Positions 52,847 to 62,395 of a stretch of DNA of 64,000 nt are shown here, in pieces. The DNA comes from Asticcacaulis sp. AC466 (lineage in GTDB: Bacteria > Pseudomonadota > Alphaproteobacteria > Caulobacterales > Caulobacteraceae). Made by a program: the position numbers and the translations under genes. Position 1 is the first letter of the stretch, and each line of letters begins with the position of its first letter. The notes beneath the pieces are model-generated. The model saw only the letters and a program-made list of their open reading frames with translations, had not been told where the DNA came from and searched no databases. Location of the stretch: the NCBI RefSeq assembly GCF_000495815.1, contig NZ_AWGE01000022.1, forward strand, positions 21,204 through 85,203, written 5' to 3'.

Positions 52847-52863
52847 CGGACTTCAGAGGTCCG
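52847..52863. terminator. Hairpin between convergent genes
   Basis: CGGACTT-CAG-AGGTCCG, one G-T pair, in the 49-bp gap between the operon end (52827) and the convergent GH95 gene end (52877). It has no U tract, so it may only be a weak bidirectional terminator. Confidence 0.3.
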
Positions 52864-52876
52864 TCATTGAGGGATC

Positions 52877-55384
52877 TCAGCTCCTGTCGAAGGTGAGATC
52901 TATGGTGTCGTCCGCCGAACCTTCAAACCGAAACAGGTCTGCGTCAAACTGAACGGATACCTTTCGGCCGGCGGCGGTCGCCGAAACCAGGCGGCATCCT
53001 GTGGGCAGGCGAACCGACGTCACGCCCGCATGTTCCAGATGGAGTCGCGCGCTTTGCAGCCGGTTGTCTGTCCAGATTTGATCGACGGTGATCCCGCCCC
53101 TGGCCCGAAGCCCGCGAACCTCACCGCTATGCCAGGCTGGCGGAAGGGCGGGCAGCAGGGCGATTGCGCCCTGATGACTTTGCAACAGCATCTCCGCAAT
53201 CGCTGCGGTCATCCCGAAGTTTCCGTCGATCTGGAAGATCGGACCCGTTGGCGATGGATGCGTATCGAACAGATTATCGAGCGTACTATTTCTGAAGAAC
53301 AAATCGACTGAGTTTCCTGACCGCACGCCATCCCCGGCACGCGCCCAGATGGCCGTCGCCCAGGCGCGGCTCCACCCTGTCGCGGCCCCACCGTTTGCCT
53401 CACGCCGCAGCATCGAAGCGGTGGCCGCCTGCGCCAGGTGTCGGGTGCCCGGCTGTGCCATCTCGTCTCCCGGATAAAAGGCATAGAGATGAGAGATGTG
53501 GCGGTGACCGGGATCGGCTTCTTCGAAATCCTGGGACCATTCCTGCAATTGACCAAGATGGCCAATACGATAGGGTTCCAGTTGCGTCATCAAAGACCGC
53601 AGCCGTTGCGCAAAGGCGGCATCCGTGCCCAGTCGATCTGCCGCCTGGATGCAATTGGCGAAGATTTCGCGCGTGAGCGCCAGGTCCATGGTGCAGCCGG
53701 CACTGATCGCCGCCGGCTTGCCGTCCGGCGCAAGAAACTCGTTTTCAGGAGAGATGGACGGCGCGGTCGTCAAATATTCGCCACCCGAATCCTTTACCAG
53801 CCAGGCGGCACAAAACTCGGCGCATCCGCGCATCAACGGATAGGCCGTCTGCCTCAGAAACGCGAGGTCGCCACTAAAGGCGTAGTGCTGCCAGAGATGC
53901 TGAGCAAGCCACGGTCCGCCCATCGGCCAGTTCGCCCAGAAGGGGTCGCCGGTCGTTTCCCCCACCGGATTGGCCATCGCCCAAATGTCGCTGTTGTGGT
54001 GCAGGCACCAACCGGGCATCCCGTAATAGTCACGGGCGACCTTCCGGCCATTGTCCGCAACGCGCGCGATCCAGTCGAGCAAAGGGCGGTGACAATCGGA
54101 CAGATTGGTCACTTCCGCCGGCCAATAGTTCATCTGAACATTGATATTGGTGGTGTAGTTGCTGCTCCACGGCGGACGCACTTTGGCGTTCCATATGCCC
54201 TGCAAATTCGCAGGCTGCGTGCCCGGACGCGAACTGGCGATCAGAAGATAGCGACCGAAATGGAACAACAGGGCGGCAAGGGCCGGATCGGTGTGAACCG
54301 CATTGGCTTCACGCCGTGCCGCCGTCGTGCCAGAGGTAGCATCGGCGTCCAGCCGGAGGGCGGACCGGCGATACAGGCTTTGGTGGTCGGCGGTGTGGCG
54401 GGACAGCAGATCGGCAAAGGGCCTCTTACGGGCCGCCGAAAGGGTATCGATGGCGTGCGCCTCGATCACTTTGACCGGCAGATCCGGCATCAGATTGAAG
54501 CTTCGAAAACCCGTTGCCGCCGCGATCCGCAGGACGACTTCGCGGGCGCCGCGGACGCAGATCATGTTCCCTTGCGAAAAAACCTCGCCCCCGTCTGCTT
54601 CAACATCAATGGCGACCACGAATGCCATGCCCTTGCCTAAGGCATCGTCATAAACGACGGGCTCAGCGACATTTCGATAGTCCGGCGCACACGCCGCCGG
54701 CGCCTTGCCACGCAACAGAAGCCGATGCCCCGTCGCGCTTACTTCGGCGCGGAGTTGTGTGTCGAGCGTCGCATCGAATGCGATGGTGCCGCCCTCGGCT
54801 GACAATCGCACGACCACGACTTGATCGGGATGGGAAGCGAACACGTCACGGCGATACTGTGTGCGCCCGATGACATAGCGTGTCGCCGCAACCGCCTGGT
54901 CAAGCGCCAGCTCACGCCGGTAGGCCGTCACGGTCCCGGCGTGCCGCATTGAGAGTTTTAAATCCGCCAAGGGGGCATAACTCTGGCTGTACGGCCCCTG
55001 CATCCGCTTGGCCAGTTGATCTGCCTTGTGATAGTCGCCGGCAAAAACAGCTTCGCGGACACCGGCCAGTGTCGATATAGCATCGGGATTGGCGGTCTCG
55101 GTCGGATAGCCTGACCAGAGTGTATCCTCGTTGAGCGAGATGATCTCCTCCACGATTCCGCCGCGCACCATGGCGCCCAACCGGCCATTGCCGACCGGCA
55201 AACCATCGACCCAGCGTTCGGCAGGCGCATCAAACCAGAGGGAATGCGTATTGTCAGAGCCTGTCGCCATGGCGCGTAGAGGCAAGGCGCCCAATGCTCC
55301 GCCCAGTACCCCGGCAAGCGCACTGGCGGCAGAGGTCAACATACCCGTTTGCAACACGCCTCGTCGCGTCCAATTACCAGACAT
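52877..55384 (-). CDS. GH95 alpha-L-fucosidase-like glycoside hydrolase
   Basis: 835 aa from ATG 55384 (GAGGACC upstream). A twin-arginine-type leader ([21 protein letters not shown]) suggests Tat export. GH95 hallmarks: [51 protein letters not shown] and [20 protein letters not shown]95 enzymes release terminal alpha-L-fucose (or L-galactose) from plant or animal glycans in the periplasm. It is cargo: flanked by the intact 52444 gene and a second copy of its end. Confidence 0.92.
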   Translation of the reverse strand: MSGNWTRRGVLQTGMLTSAASALAGVLGGALGALPLRAMATGSDNTHSLWFDAPAERWVDGLPVGNGRLGAMVRGGIVEEIISLNEDTLWSGYPTETANPDAISTLAGVREAVFAGDYHKADQLAKRMQGPYSQSYAPLADLKLSMRHAGTVTAYRRELALDQAVAATRYVIGRTQYRRDVFASHPDQVVVVRLSAEGGTIAFDATLDTQLRAEVSATGHRLLLRGKAPAACAPDYRNVAEPVVYDDALGKGMAFVVAIDVEADGGEVFSQGNMICVRGAREVVLRIAAATGFRSFNLMPDLPVKVIEAHAIDTLSAARKRPFADLLSRHTADHQSLYRRSALRLDADATSGTTAARREANAVHTDPALAALLFHFGRYLLIASSRPGTQPANLQGIWNAKVRPPWSSNYTTNINVQMNYWPAEVTNLSDCHRPLLDWIARVADNGRKVARDYYGMPGWCLHHNSDIWAMANPVGETTGDPFWANWPMGGPWLAQHLWQHYAFSGDLAFLRQTAYPLMRGCAEFCAAWLVKDSGGEYLTTAPSISPENEFLAPDGKPAAISAGCTMDLALTREIFANCIQAADRLGTDAAFAQRLRSLMTQLEPYRIGHLGQLQEWSQDFEEADPGHRHISHLYAFYPGDEMAQPGTRHLAQAATASMLRREANGGAATGWSRAWATAIWARAGDGVRSGNSVDLFFRNSTLDNLFDTHPSPTGPIFQIDGNFGMTAAIAEMLLQSHQGAIALLPALPPAWHSGEVRGLRARGGITVDQIWTDNRLQSARLHLEHAGVTSVRLPTGCRLVSATAAGRKVSVQFDADLFRFEGSADDTIDLTFDRS

Positions 55385-55450
55385 CGGTCCTCTTCTCCGT
55401 CTCTTTCGATGCGTGAGCCACGCCCGTGCGTGCGTGCGTGACGATCCATC

Positions 55451-55476
55451 CATATATGAAAATAAATTCACATATG
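55451..55476. promoter_or_regulatory. Inverted repeat upstream of the GH95 gene
   Basis: CATATATGAA-AATAAA-TTCACATATG, one mismatch in 10-bp arms, 67 bp upstream of the start. Good operator candidate for sugar-responsive control of the fucosidase; the regulator is not in the window. Confidence 0.45.
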
Positions 55477-55583
55477 ACAATACATTAAATACGAAGTGAG
55501 GCGGCCTGGCTACAACCTCAGCAAATTGACGTAATCTGCTGCGGGTGTGCGCCCAACTCCGCATTTGGGACCTACCGCGGGAC

Positions 55584-55612
55584 TCATCACCTCCCCGCAC
55601 TTGTCCCGCGAT
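55584..55612. repeat. Junction motif at the right end of the GH95 insertion
   Basis: A 29-nt sequence beginning TCATCACCTCCCCGC and ending TTGTCCCGCGAT. It matches 48455-48483 at 25 of 29 positions, and 63516-63545 and 58663-58690 more loosely. It lies 12 bp before the copied gene end. It may be a REP-type repeat. Confidence 0.6.
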
Positions 55613-55624
55613 ACGGGCCGTACG

Positions 55625-55801
55625 ACGACCTATGACTGCGTGACCATAGGCGGAGGCTTGAGGATACCGCCAAAGAACCTGCGACTGTTCGAAGCCGATG
55701 TGAACGCCGTGCACAAAGGCGCCCCGGGTGCCGCGATTGCCTTCAACACCCGTCCTGAAGACACGGCAGACGCCGCAGCCCGGTGGATCAAGGGAAGCTA
55801 C
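55625..55801 (+). pseudogene. Second copy of the end of the 52444 gene
   Basis: Aligns with 52651-52827 base by base with about 90% identity and no gaps, and keeps the frame ([15 protein letters not shown]...). The stop is lost (TAG became TAC), so the frame runs on to 55897. It lacks the gene's first 70 codons. The divergence suggests the copy came in from a related strain or paralogue rather than by recent duplication. Confidence 0.85.
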
Positions 55802-56270
55802 TATTCCCTATGGACCTCAGGAAGATGGGGGGCTACCTGCCTTCGCCTTCGCGCCCAAAGCGGACACCTGCCGAGCCAACAGCCGGAGCGTCCGTAAGCG
55901 GTCATCGCCGATTAAATTTCTCTGACCAAGCGGATCATTGAATGGGGCAACGTCGTCACGCGCATAAAATCGACTGCGTAACTCGGCGGTCGATATGGTT
56001 CGTTAGCCTGTTACGTCCTTGGAAGTTCGCCACTTAATCGCCGCCTAAACACCACATATTGAACAACCATTGGCCAACAATACTAAATATGTCGCTCCGG
56101 TCACAACCAGAACATTTTTTCGAAACGGGAACGTATTGGCAACTTGTCAAGATAGATTTCTGGATATAATCATCAGCTCGCTACGGAGTTCGCTTGACTT
56201 GTTGGTGTCGACAGATGACTATGAGTAGCCAAGTTGGGGGGAGGTGCCCCTTGGATAGGATCGAAATAAC
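55802..56270. other. Gap before the methyltransferase gene
   Basis: 469 bp. The first part is the run-on of the broken gene end. From about 55990 the DNA is AT-rich and belongs to the restriction-modification block. I see no gene; the promoter of the methyltransferase should lie near 56170-56250 (GGGGGGAGG at 56236 is a likely ribosome or leader site). Confidence 0.4.
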
Positions 56271-57512
56271 GTGGCTACCGCATCGTCCCCAAAAGTATCG
56301 AGATTCCGAGCTATACGGGAGGACAACCTTAACCGGTTTTACACACGTTACGAGGTCGGCGATCTTCTAACCGCTCAAATTGCTAACCGTAATATTAGGA
56401 CTGTCATTGACCTCGGAGCGGGAAATGGTTCGTTGTCTGGAGCAGTTTGTAAATGGTCGAGCAACGCCGAGGCGGTAACCGTTGATATCGACCCCGCATG
56501 CGTAGAACCTTTACGTTCATGCCTTCTGAACTCAGGGGCGGTCAGGCATACCCACATTTGCCACGATGTGTTCGACCCAAAATTGCCGAATGTCCTAGGG
56601 TTAGATAACTTCTTCGACCTGGCAGTATGTAATCCTCCTTTTTTTCGGCCTGAATGGAAACGGGACTATGCCGATATTCTACAATCCGCTCGTCTCGAAG
56701 ATGCGTGTGTAACCGTTGCTGACGTGTCGGCAGAGATCATTTTTCTGGCGCAGAATTTAAGGCTGGTTCGCTCAGGTGGAATAGTCGCGATGATTATGCC
56801 TGATGGCATGATAACAGGTTATAGAGCTAAGTCCCTTAGAAGTGCTATTATTGCCAATCATCGAATAGATTGTGTATTACAGCTCCCGCAAAACTCATTT
56901 CATGACACCGATGCACGGTGCTTTATAATTTTTATTACAAAAGAAGCACATCAGTGCGATAAAATAAAGCTACTTAGATATGACGCTTTGGACGGTTTGT
57001 TGGAATCTATATTTGTGAGCAAAGCTGACGGTGAGCAGCGGCTTGATTACGACTATCATTCCTCAAAAATTGACCATGGTAAAGAGGTAACAACTCTTCG
57101 ACATCTGGGAGCGGAGGTCGTCAGAGGATCAGTAGGTACTGTCGAAGCTAGGGATTCTAGATACCCAATATTTCATACATCGGACTATCTGGCTTCGGAA
57201 TCTGGCTTAATAAATTTACCTTCAGCCATGCCGATGCTGGAAAACAAAAAGTTGGTTGTCGCTCAGGCCGGCGACATTCTAATGGCGCGCGTTGATCGAA
57301 AACTACATGAAAAAGTAGGAATGGTGGTTAGTGGTATGGCAGCCATTACAGACTGCGTTTATAGGATTCGCCTTCCTATCGATGCTCAAGAAGTCGCTTT
57401 GAAGGCGTTGCGCTCTCGAGAGGGAGCGGCACGGCTTAAAGCCGTCTCCAAAGGTGTGAGCGCCCGGCTTTTGGGAAAAGCGGATTTGTTAGATATGCCG
57501 CTCAATCTCTAA
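56271..57512 (+). CDS. DNA N6-adenine methyltransferase with HsdS-like specificity domain
   Basis: 413 aa from GTG 56271. MTase motif I DLGAGNG (47-53) and catalytic motif IV NPPF (121-124) of gamma-class adenine methylases. The C-terminal ~120 residues resemble a target-recognition domain (LVVAQAGDILMARVDRK, ITDCVYRIRL). AT-rich, unlike neighbours. Convergent with an HNH endonuclease gene (ends overlap by 4 bp), so it is the modification subunit of a type II system. Confidence 0.88.
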   Translation: MATASSPKVSRFRAIREDNLNRFYTRYEVGDLLTAQIANRNIRTVIDLGAGNGSLSGAVCKWSSNAEAVTVDIDPACVEPLRSCLLNSGAVRHTHICHDVFDPKLPNVLGLDNFFDLAVCNPPFFRPEWKRDYADILQSARLEDACVTVADVSAEIIFLAQNLRLVRSGGIVAMIMPDGMITGYRAKSLRSAIIANHRIDCVLQLPQNSFHDTDARCFIIFITKEAHQCDKIKLLRYDALDGLLESIFVSKADGEQRLDYDYHSSKIDHGKEVTTLRHLGAEVVRGSVGTVEARDSRYPIFHTSDYLASESGLINLPSAMPMLENKKLVVAQAGDILMARVDRKLHEKVGMVVSGMAAITDCVYRIRLPIDAQEVALKALRSREGAARLKAVSKGVSARLLGKADLLDMPLNL

Positions 57513-58177
57513 CCGTTTTCTCCAAAAAATTGCTTTAGAAAATCGAGCGCTTCCTTTTTCTGAGCTGTGCCGGCGGCTTGAAGGATAGCAATTACATTAA
57601 CCTTACCAGTAGCACCGTCCCAAAAATTCTTTTTCATGACCTGATGACGACCGCATAACGCCTGCCATTGATCAGGGTTCTCAGGGTCGCTATTAGGATC
57701 GACAGAGTGAGGGGTGACATGGTCGGGTGTGAGTTTGACTGTGCCACCCCCAATCGGGTCCACGGCACCCTGGGCCAATCCACACGACTGACCATCTTCT
57801 TTCCATTCACACGCGCTATTTGCGCGAGCCATAACTTTAGCCCAAGTTTTAGTGGTGGGACGAACACGTTTGCCGGCAATGTCACGCTTCTCAACACTTG
57901 CCAACACGTATTCCTGGGGCTTCAGGGCATTCCAATCACGCCAAGACAAAATCGTGTAGCCTGAATCGGTGCGCAGTTCGGACAGTCGTTGATGCCAGTT
58001 TTCCGGCTCTTTTTGTGTCACAGGATCAGTGGCTGCCGCTAAAATCTGATCTCTGGTTAGCACAAGACCTACGTTGTTTAGGAATAGCGCTTCTAGGCGA
58101 AGGCGCACCGTCTTCTGTGTGTAGGTTGATGTGTCGGAACTGTATACTTTTTGCAGCGGTAATATATTATTGCTCAT
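57509..58177 (-). CDS. HNH restriction endonuclease (type II)
   Basis: 222 aa. C-terminal HNH/zinc module: Cys123, Cys132, Asp152-His153 in TPDHVTPH, Cys175 and His178 in LCGRHQ and a final Asn184 (MKKNFWDG). The N-terminal ~110 residues would recognise DNA. Start overlaps the end of the controller gene by 11 bp, so it is expressed from the controller's promoter. Cleaves unmodified DNA at the site protected by the neighbouring methylase. Confidence 0.85.
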   Translation of the reverse strand: MSNNILPLQKVYSSDTSTYTQKTVRLRLEALFLNNVGLVLTRDQILAAATDPVTQKEPENWHQRLSELRTDSGYTILSWRDWNALKPQEYVLASVEKRDIAGKRVRPTTKTWAKVMARANSACEWKEDGQSCGLAQGAVDPIGGGTVKLTPDHVTPHSVDPNSDPENPDQWQALCGRHQVMKKNFWDGATGKVNVIAILQAAGTAQKKEALDFLKQFFGENG

Positions 58178-58448
58178 TTGCTTTTCCGGCTGACAATTTT
58201 TCAGTGCTTTTCATCGTCGTGAGCAGTTCAGGGACGCCAATTTCTAAAACGGTGGCAAAAGTTTCCAAGGTACTTAACGTGACGTTCCTTTCGCCGCGCT
58301 CTACAGAACCAACATAGGTTCTGTGTAACCCGCAAAGCTCCGCTAGTTTTTCTTGGGATAAATGCCGATCATGCCGAAAACGCCGCAAATTGTTTGCAAG
58401 CACGTCCGTAATGCCCTTGCTTGGTTTGCGAACTTCTTTTTCGGCCAT
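58167..58448 (-). CDS. Restriction-modification controller (C) protein
   Basis: 93 aa. XRE HTH: LANNLRRFRHDRHLSQEKLAELCGLHRTYVG in residues 17-48, SVERGERNVTLSTLETFA. Short, single HTH domain, upstream of and overlapping the endonuclease gene, as in C proteins of type II systems that delay restriction until methylation is complete. Confidence 0.85.
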   Translation of the reverse strand: MAEKEVRKPSKGITDVLANNLRRFRHDRHLSQEKLAELCGLHRTYVGSVERGERNVTLSTLETFATVLEIGVPELLTTMKSTEKLSAGKANEQ

Positions 58449-58470
58449 TTGGAATCGAACATACTCTTAA

Positions 58471-58490
58471 ATGCTCACGATAAGTAGCAT
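58471..58490. promoter_or_regulatory. Candidate C-box
   Basis: ATGCT-N10-AGCAT, 23 bp upstream of the C-protein start, inside the AT-rich promoter region. C-boxes are usually paired palindromes with spacing of this order, but the exact consensus is not matched, so this is only a candidate. Confidence 0.4.
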
Positions 58491-58662
58491 TGTGTCTGAA
58501 CCAGGCATTTTCCGCGACAGACTATGAGTAGCGGATTGACTAGGTGTTTGTCCGCATTTCCCGCTTTGAGCAAACGTACAAATGTCTCCTTTAGGCCACT
58601 AACGGAAGTGGACGATGCACGCCTGTTCCCACCAGATGTTTGCGGGCCTTCCCAAGGGCGTC

Positions 58663-58690
58663 TCATAGCCGCGACGGCTTGTCCCGCCAT
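58663..58690. repeat. Junction motif, diverged copy
   Basis: TCATAGCCGCGACGG then CTTGTCCCGCCAT, related to the motif at 63516, 55584 and 48455. It forms the left edge of the 216-bp repeat copy that begins at 58678. Confidence 0.4.
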
Positions 58691-58893
58691 ACCCGCCGCT
58701 CGTCCCTGGACGGTTGCCACTCATCCCCGTTCGCCCCAATCTCGCCGCCAGTAATGGCTTTGGGCTGGTCAGCTGAAAACGCAGATGGCAAGCAGGTGGC
58801 TCTTTAAGGAGACTGGGCCATGACGTTGAGTATGACTGCGACACCTTCGCGGGCTAAAATCGATTATGTGGCCGCCGGATTGGCGGCTGCGGC
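58678..58893 (+). repeat. 216-bp direct repeat (copy 1), with GT39 gene head
   Basis: Same length and about 96% identical to 63533-63748. It contains the upstream region and first ~25 codons of the GT39 glycosyltransferase gene. Copy 2 heads the intact gene. Confidence 0.92.
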
Positions 58894-58945
58894 ATCGGGG
58901 CTTCCCTTCCCAGATTTTATGCTCTCGGTTTGGTCCCGCCTCTAA
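58820..58945 (+). pseudogene. 5' fragment of the GT39 glycosyltransferase gene
   Basis: ATG 58820 with AAGGAGA upstream opens MTLSMTATPSRAKIDYVAAG, identical in protein to the gene at 63675, but after ~25 codons the frame passes into unrelated DNA and stops at 58945. It is an orphan gene head. Confidence 0.85.
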
Positions 58946-59666
58946 GCCATGAAACAACCGACGATCGGTAGCGACGGCTAAACCTCATTTGCATTCCGGT
59001 CTTTAGTATCAGGGTCCCATCTCCGTGAGCGGTGGTCGTGACTTCAGTTACCCTGTCCAATCGAACAATCGCACTCCGATGAATACGGGCGAAATCGGCG
59101 ATCGGCAGGCGCTTGGTCAGGGCGGACAAGGACTCATTGACCAGCCATGCGCGATGGCCGCAATGGACCTCAGCATAATCCCCTGCCGCCGAAATCCAGT
59201 CTATTTCCTCAAAACCGATAATTCGGGTCGCCCCCCTAGAGCGGGCGATCAGGCGTGGCGGCGTCGGAATCAGGTCCATCACTGGCTTTAGCCGTTCACC
59301 TAGTGGTGCGCGGCCCCTGCGTACCCGATCCAGAACCTGACCGAAGCGGATATCGTCAAAAGGTTTGAGCAGATAGTCGACGGCCTGAGCCTCGAACGCC
59401 TTGACCGCGAATTCATCATAGGCGGTAACGAAAACCGTCGTCGGCATTGCGTCGACGCCTATGGCCGCGATAACTTCGAAACCGGTCATGGTCGGCATCT
59501 GAACGTCAAGAAAGACCAGATCGGGCCGCTCAGCCTCGATCAGGGTGACGGCCAGCTCCCCATGATGAGCCTCGCCGATAAGACTAAAGCCACTTTCCGC
59601 CGCGAGCAGATTTCGCAACCGAAGCCTGGCTAGAGGCTCGTCATCGACGATCAGAGTGCGGATCAA
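58917..59666 (-). CDS. LytTR-family response regulator
   Basis: 249 aa. Receiver with Asp9/Asp10 (TLIVDDEPL), Asp53 (VFLDVQMP), Lys near residue 103 (LLKPF). C-terminal LytTR DNA-binding domain (IIGFEEIDWISAAGDYAEVH, FARIHRSAIVRLDRV). Its 3' end overlaps the GT39 pseudogene on the other strand. It overlaps the kinase gene by four bases (ATGA) and is its partner. Confidence 0.92.
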   Translation of the reverse strand: MIRTLIVDDEPLARLRLRNLLAAESGFSLIGEAHHGELAVTLIEAERPDLVFLDVQMPTMTGFEVIAAIGVDAMPTTVFVTAYDEFAVKAFEAQAVDYLLKPFDDIRFGQVLDRVRRGRAPLGERLKPVMDLIPTPPRLIARSRGATRIIGFEEIDWISAAGDYAEVHCGHRAWLVNESLSALTKRLPIADFARIHRSAIVRLDRVTEVTTTAHGDGTLILKTGMQMRFSRRYRSSVVSWLRGGTKPRA

Positions 59667-60721
59667 GCCACGGCTCCTTGGGGTATCCGGACATCAATAC
59701 GAAAGCCTCGCCCCGGTGCGGTGACAATGTCGAAGCCCCCGTCACAAAGCCTTTCCAGACGGCGGCGACTATTGGTCAGGCCGACCCCTTCCCTGACCAC
59801 TCCGGCCCCTGCGCCATCATCTCGGACCGTCAAATGCAGGTGCCCCTCCGCAATCCGTGCCATCAAGGTGATGGTGCCGCCCTCTGGCAGAGGAGCTATG
59901 CCATGGCGCACGGCATTCTCGACGAGCGGTTGCAGCAACAAAGATGGCAAAACGGCGCTAAGGGCATCGGGGGCAATATCGCGCACTAGCGTCAGCCGCT
60001 CCCCCAACCGGGCTTCCTCAATGGCCAGATAGGCATCCGTGAAATCCAGTTCGTCACCCAGCGTCGTCTGAGCGCCGCGGTGGCCGTGGATCGACAGGCG
60101 CAACAGGTCGCCAAGGCGAGCGATCATGCGTTCGGCCTTGAGCGGTTCTGAACGGACCAGCGCGGAAATGGCATTGAGCGCATTGAACAAAAAGTGCGGC
60201 TGCAACTGCGCGCGCAAGGCGGCGGTTTGGGCTTCGGCCAATTGGGTTTGCAGTCGGGCGGCATCGAGTTCATGGACGGTCAGTCGACGATAGGCGCGCC
60301 CCGCGATGACGATACCGGTCAGCGTGGCATAGGTCAGCAGATTGCCCTGAAGGCTACCGGCCATCTTACGCCACAACATGTTCTCGCCGCTACCGAAGAT
60401 CAGAGACAGAATGAAGACGTAAACAAGGGTGTGCGCCACGGACAGCAGCAGACCGGTCACGATATGCAGGCCGATGCAACGCAGGGCGCGGCCGCGTTCA
60501 AAACCAATGCGGCCGGCAAGAGCAAATACCATCGGCGTCATGGCGGCCCAAAGCATGGAGGCCACCAGCGCTGCGCAATAGACCCACCACGGCTTGGCAG
60601 CGTCATAGGCCAGATCATTGACGTACCATTGTCCTCCCATGACCAATCCGATGATCAGCCATATGCCGGCAATGGTGAAGACACGAGTGAGCGCGGGTGA
60701 AGCGTGTGGGGGCATGGTCAT
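59663..60721 (-). CDS. LytS/YehU-type sensor histidine kinase
   Basis: 352 aa from ATG 60721 (60739 is an alternative). Four membrane helices in the first ~150 residues, then the His_kinase motif QPHFLFNALNAIS and a C-terminal HATPase (LLQPLVENAVRHGI, GVGLTNSRRRLERL). Paired with the LytTR regulator. Part of the cargo between the 216-bp repeats; may respond to the exported proteins next to it. Confidence 0.9.
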   Translation of the reverse strand: MTMPPHASPALTRVFTIAGIWLIIGLVMGGQWYVNDLAYDAAKPWWVYCAALVASMLWAAMTPMVFALAGRIGFERGRALRCIGLHIVTGLLLSVAHTLVYVFILSLIFGSGENMLWRKMAGSLQGNLLTYATLTGIVIAGRAYRRLTVHELDAARLQTQLAEAQTAALRAQLQPHFLFNALNAISALVRSEPLKAERMIARLGDLLRLSIHGHRGAQTTLGDELDFTDAYLAIEEARLGERLTLVRDIAPDALSAVLPSLLLQPLVENAVRHGIAPLPEGGTITLMARIAEGHLHLTVRDDGAGAGVVREGVGLTNSRRRLERLCDGGFDIVTAPGRGFRIDVRIPQGAVA

Positions 60722-60850
60722 GACATAGCATATCTGCATTTACGCGCCCATCCCGCTCGGCGGAACCACTCTCCCGTTCGGCGATCTGCGGCTGGCCGCC
60801 ACAGAGGCGATGCTGCAAATCTGATGTAGCAACCCACGGAGACACGCCCC

Positions 60851-61828
60851 ATGCGCAAATGGCTGATTGGTTTAATATGTGTCTCGATTCAGGCCTTTGG
60901 CATGTCTGCGGTTGCGGCACCACCGGACATCAGGGCCCAACCAGCCATCTCTCCCCCGTCGTCCTTGGCGGTGCAAACGTCCGGCGACCAGGGCTATGAC
61001 CAGGCCGTGACTGCCCACCTGGCGCTTGGACGCGCCCTGTTAAGCCAGAACGCCGGATCGCTATATCTTGAGAATGCCCGAAGCCTGAATGACCCCCAAC
61101 CCGCGCTTTACGGCAAGGCGCAGATTAAGGCCTGGCAGGCGGCGATGCGCGCCAAACGACAGATCACGGCCTATCAACCTAAGGTCCGCGAAGTCTTCGA
61201 TTTCGGCCAGACCCTGATTGAAACCGGCGGCTTTAACATCACCTGGCGGCTGACCAACGGCCAGGCTGAGGCGGCGGAAGGCAAGTACCTGCTTGTCTGG
61301 GAAAGGCAGGCCGATGCGAGCTTGCGCCTTAAGGCGGAGGTGCGCAACTGGGTGGACCCGCCCGTTGATGAACGCGCCTTGTTTGTCGATCTGATGCCGG
61401 GTGTGCCACCGTCGTCGCCGCCCAATACGGCTCTGGCGGCTGAGCTGAAGGTATTGAACGAACATAATGCCGCAGGCGTCAAAAACCATGATCTGGCAAA
61501 GCGCCTGAGCTTCTATGCCGATGACACGATCCTCATGCCGCGCAATTCGACGGCCAAGGTCGGCATGGCGGAAATCCGGCCTTATCTCACGGCCTATGTC
61601 GACAACGGCCGCGGCGCGACCTTCGATGCGGTCAGGGTATGGACGGAGGATTGCCAGGACCTGGGTCGCGGTTACGCGCTAGAATATTTCAGATTTCAGG
61701 TCGATTGGCGCGCCGGGGACAAGGCCGGTACGGTCAGCGGCGGCGGTGTGCGCCTTTGGCGACGCGGCCCCGATGGCGAGCTTAAAATGCTGCGCGAAAT
61801 CGGCACACATGATTACCGACCGACTTGA
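60851..61828 (+). CDS. Exported protein with two SnoaL/NTF2-like domains
   Basis: 325 aa with a signal peptide (LICVSIQAFGMSAVAA). Two repeats of the NTF2-like fold: KAWQAAMRAKRQITAYQPKV... and FYADDTILMPRNSTAKVGMAEI. Such domains often bind small molecules or act as isomerases/hydrolases. Divergent from the kinase gene and first of three exported-protein genes. Confidence 0.75.
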   Translation: MRKWLIGLICVSIQAFGMSAVAAPPDIRAQPAISPPSSLAVQTSGDQGYDQAVTAHLALGRALLSQNAGSLYLENARSLNDPQPALYGKAQIKAWQAAMRAKRQITAYQPKVREVFDFGQTLIETGGFNITWRLTNGQAEAAEGKYLLVWERQADASLRLKAEVRNWVDPPVDERALFVDLMPGVPPSSPPNTALAAELKVLNEHNAAGVKNHDLAKRLSFYADDTILMPRNSTAKVGMAEIRPYLTAYVDNGRGATFDAVRVWTEDCQDLGRGYALEYFRFQVDWRAGDKAGTVSGGGVRLWRRGPDGELKMLREIGTHDYRPT

Positions 61829-61847
61829 ACCCTAAGGAGATTTACCC

Positions 61848-62384
61848 GTGCTCAATCGACGGACTTGTCTCGGCGCCCTCTCCGCTGCCATGGCGTTTGC
61901 CGGTGTCGCGACCGACGCCCGCGCCCAAACCAATCCCCGCGCCATGATCCGGCTGCTTAAACCCGGTCAGCCCCCGAAACCGTGTCAGCTTAGTGATCTC
62001 CAATGGCTTGAAGGCGACTGGGTCGGTCAGATGCCGTTCGGGCCGGTCGAACATGTCAAACTGCCCATCGCCTTTGGTCACATGCCGGGCTTTGTGCGCG
62101 CCATGAACCCTGACGGTGTGGTGTTTTACGAGATCGTGGTCTTCGCTCAGATCGGCGCGACCATCGCTCAACAGGTCAAGCATTTCACATCAAGCCTCGT
62201 CGGCTGGGAACCGAAAGACACCCACCTTGAGCGGTTTTTAGTTGAGCGCGACGGCGACACCTATTTCTTCGATGGTTTTACCCTCTCGCGCACAGGCCCT
62301 GACAGCTACACCGTCTTCTTCCTTAACCGGGATGGCGACAAAGAACTGGACACCCTCATCGTACCCTTCAAACGCAAGACCTAA
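61848..62384 (+). CDS. Exported DUF6265-like protein
   Basis: 178 aa from GTG 61848 (AAGGAG upstream). Signal: RRTCLGALSAAMAFAGVATDARA, possibly Tat-type. The mature start LSDLQWLEGDWVGQ is typical of small periplasmic beta-barrel-like DUF6265 proteins. Function unknown. 19 bp after the gene upstream; probably the same operon. Confidence 0.75.
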   Translation: MLNRRTCLGALSAAMAFAGVATDARAQTNPRAMIRLLKPGQPPKPCQLSDLQWLEGDWVGQMPFGPVEHVKLPIAFGHMPGFVRAMNPDGVVFYEIVVFAQIGATIAQQVKHFTSSLVGWEPKDTHLERFLVERDGDTYFFDGFTLSRTGPDSYTVFFLNRDGDKELDTLIVPFKRKT

Positions 62385-62395
62385 GGGGAGCGACA

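Noticed and set aside
53438..54640. 400-codon frame antisense to the GH95 gene
   Set aside because: Low-information Arg/Gly/His composition; the GH95 frame has conserved motifs throughout.
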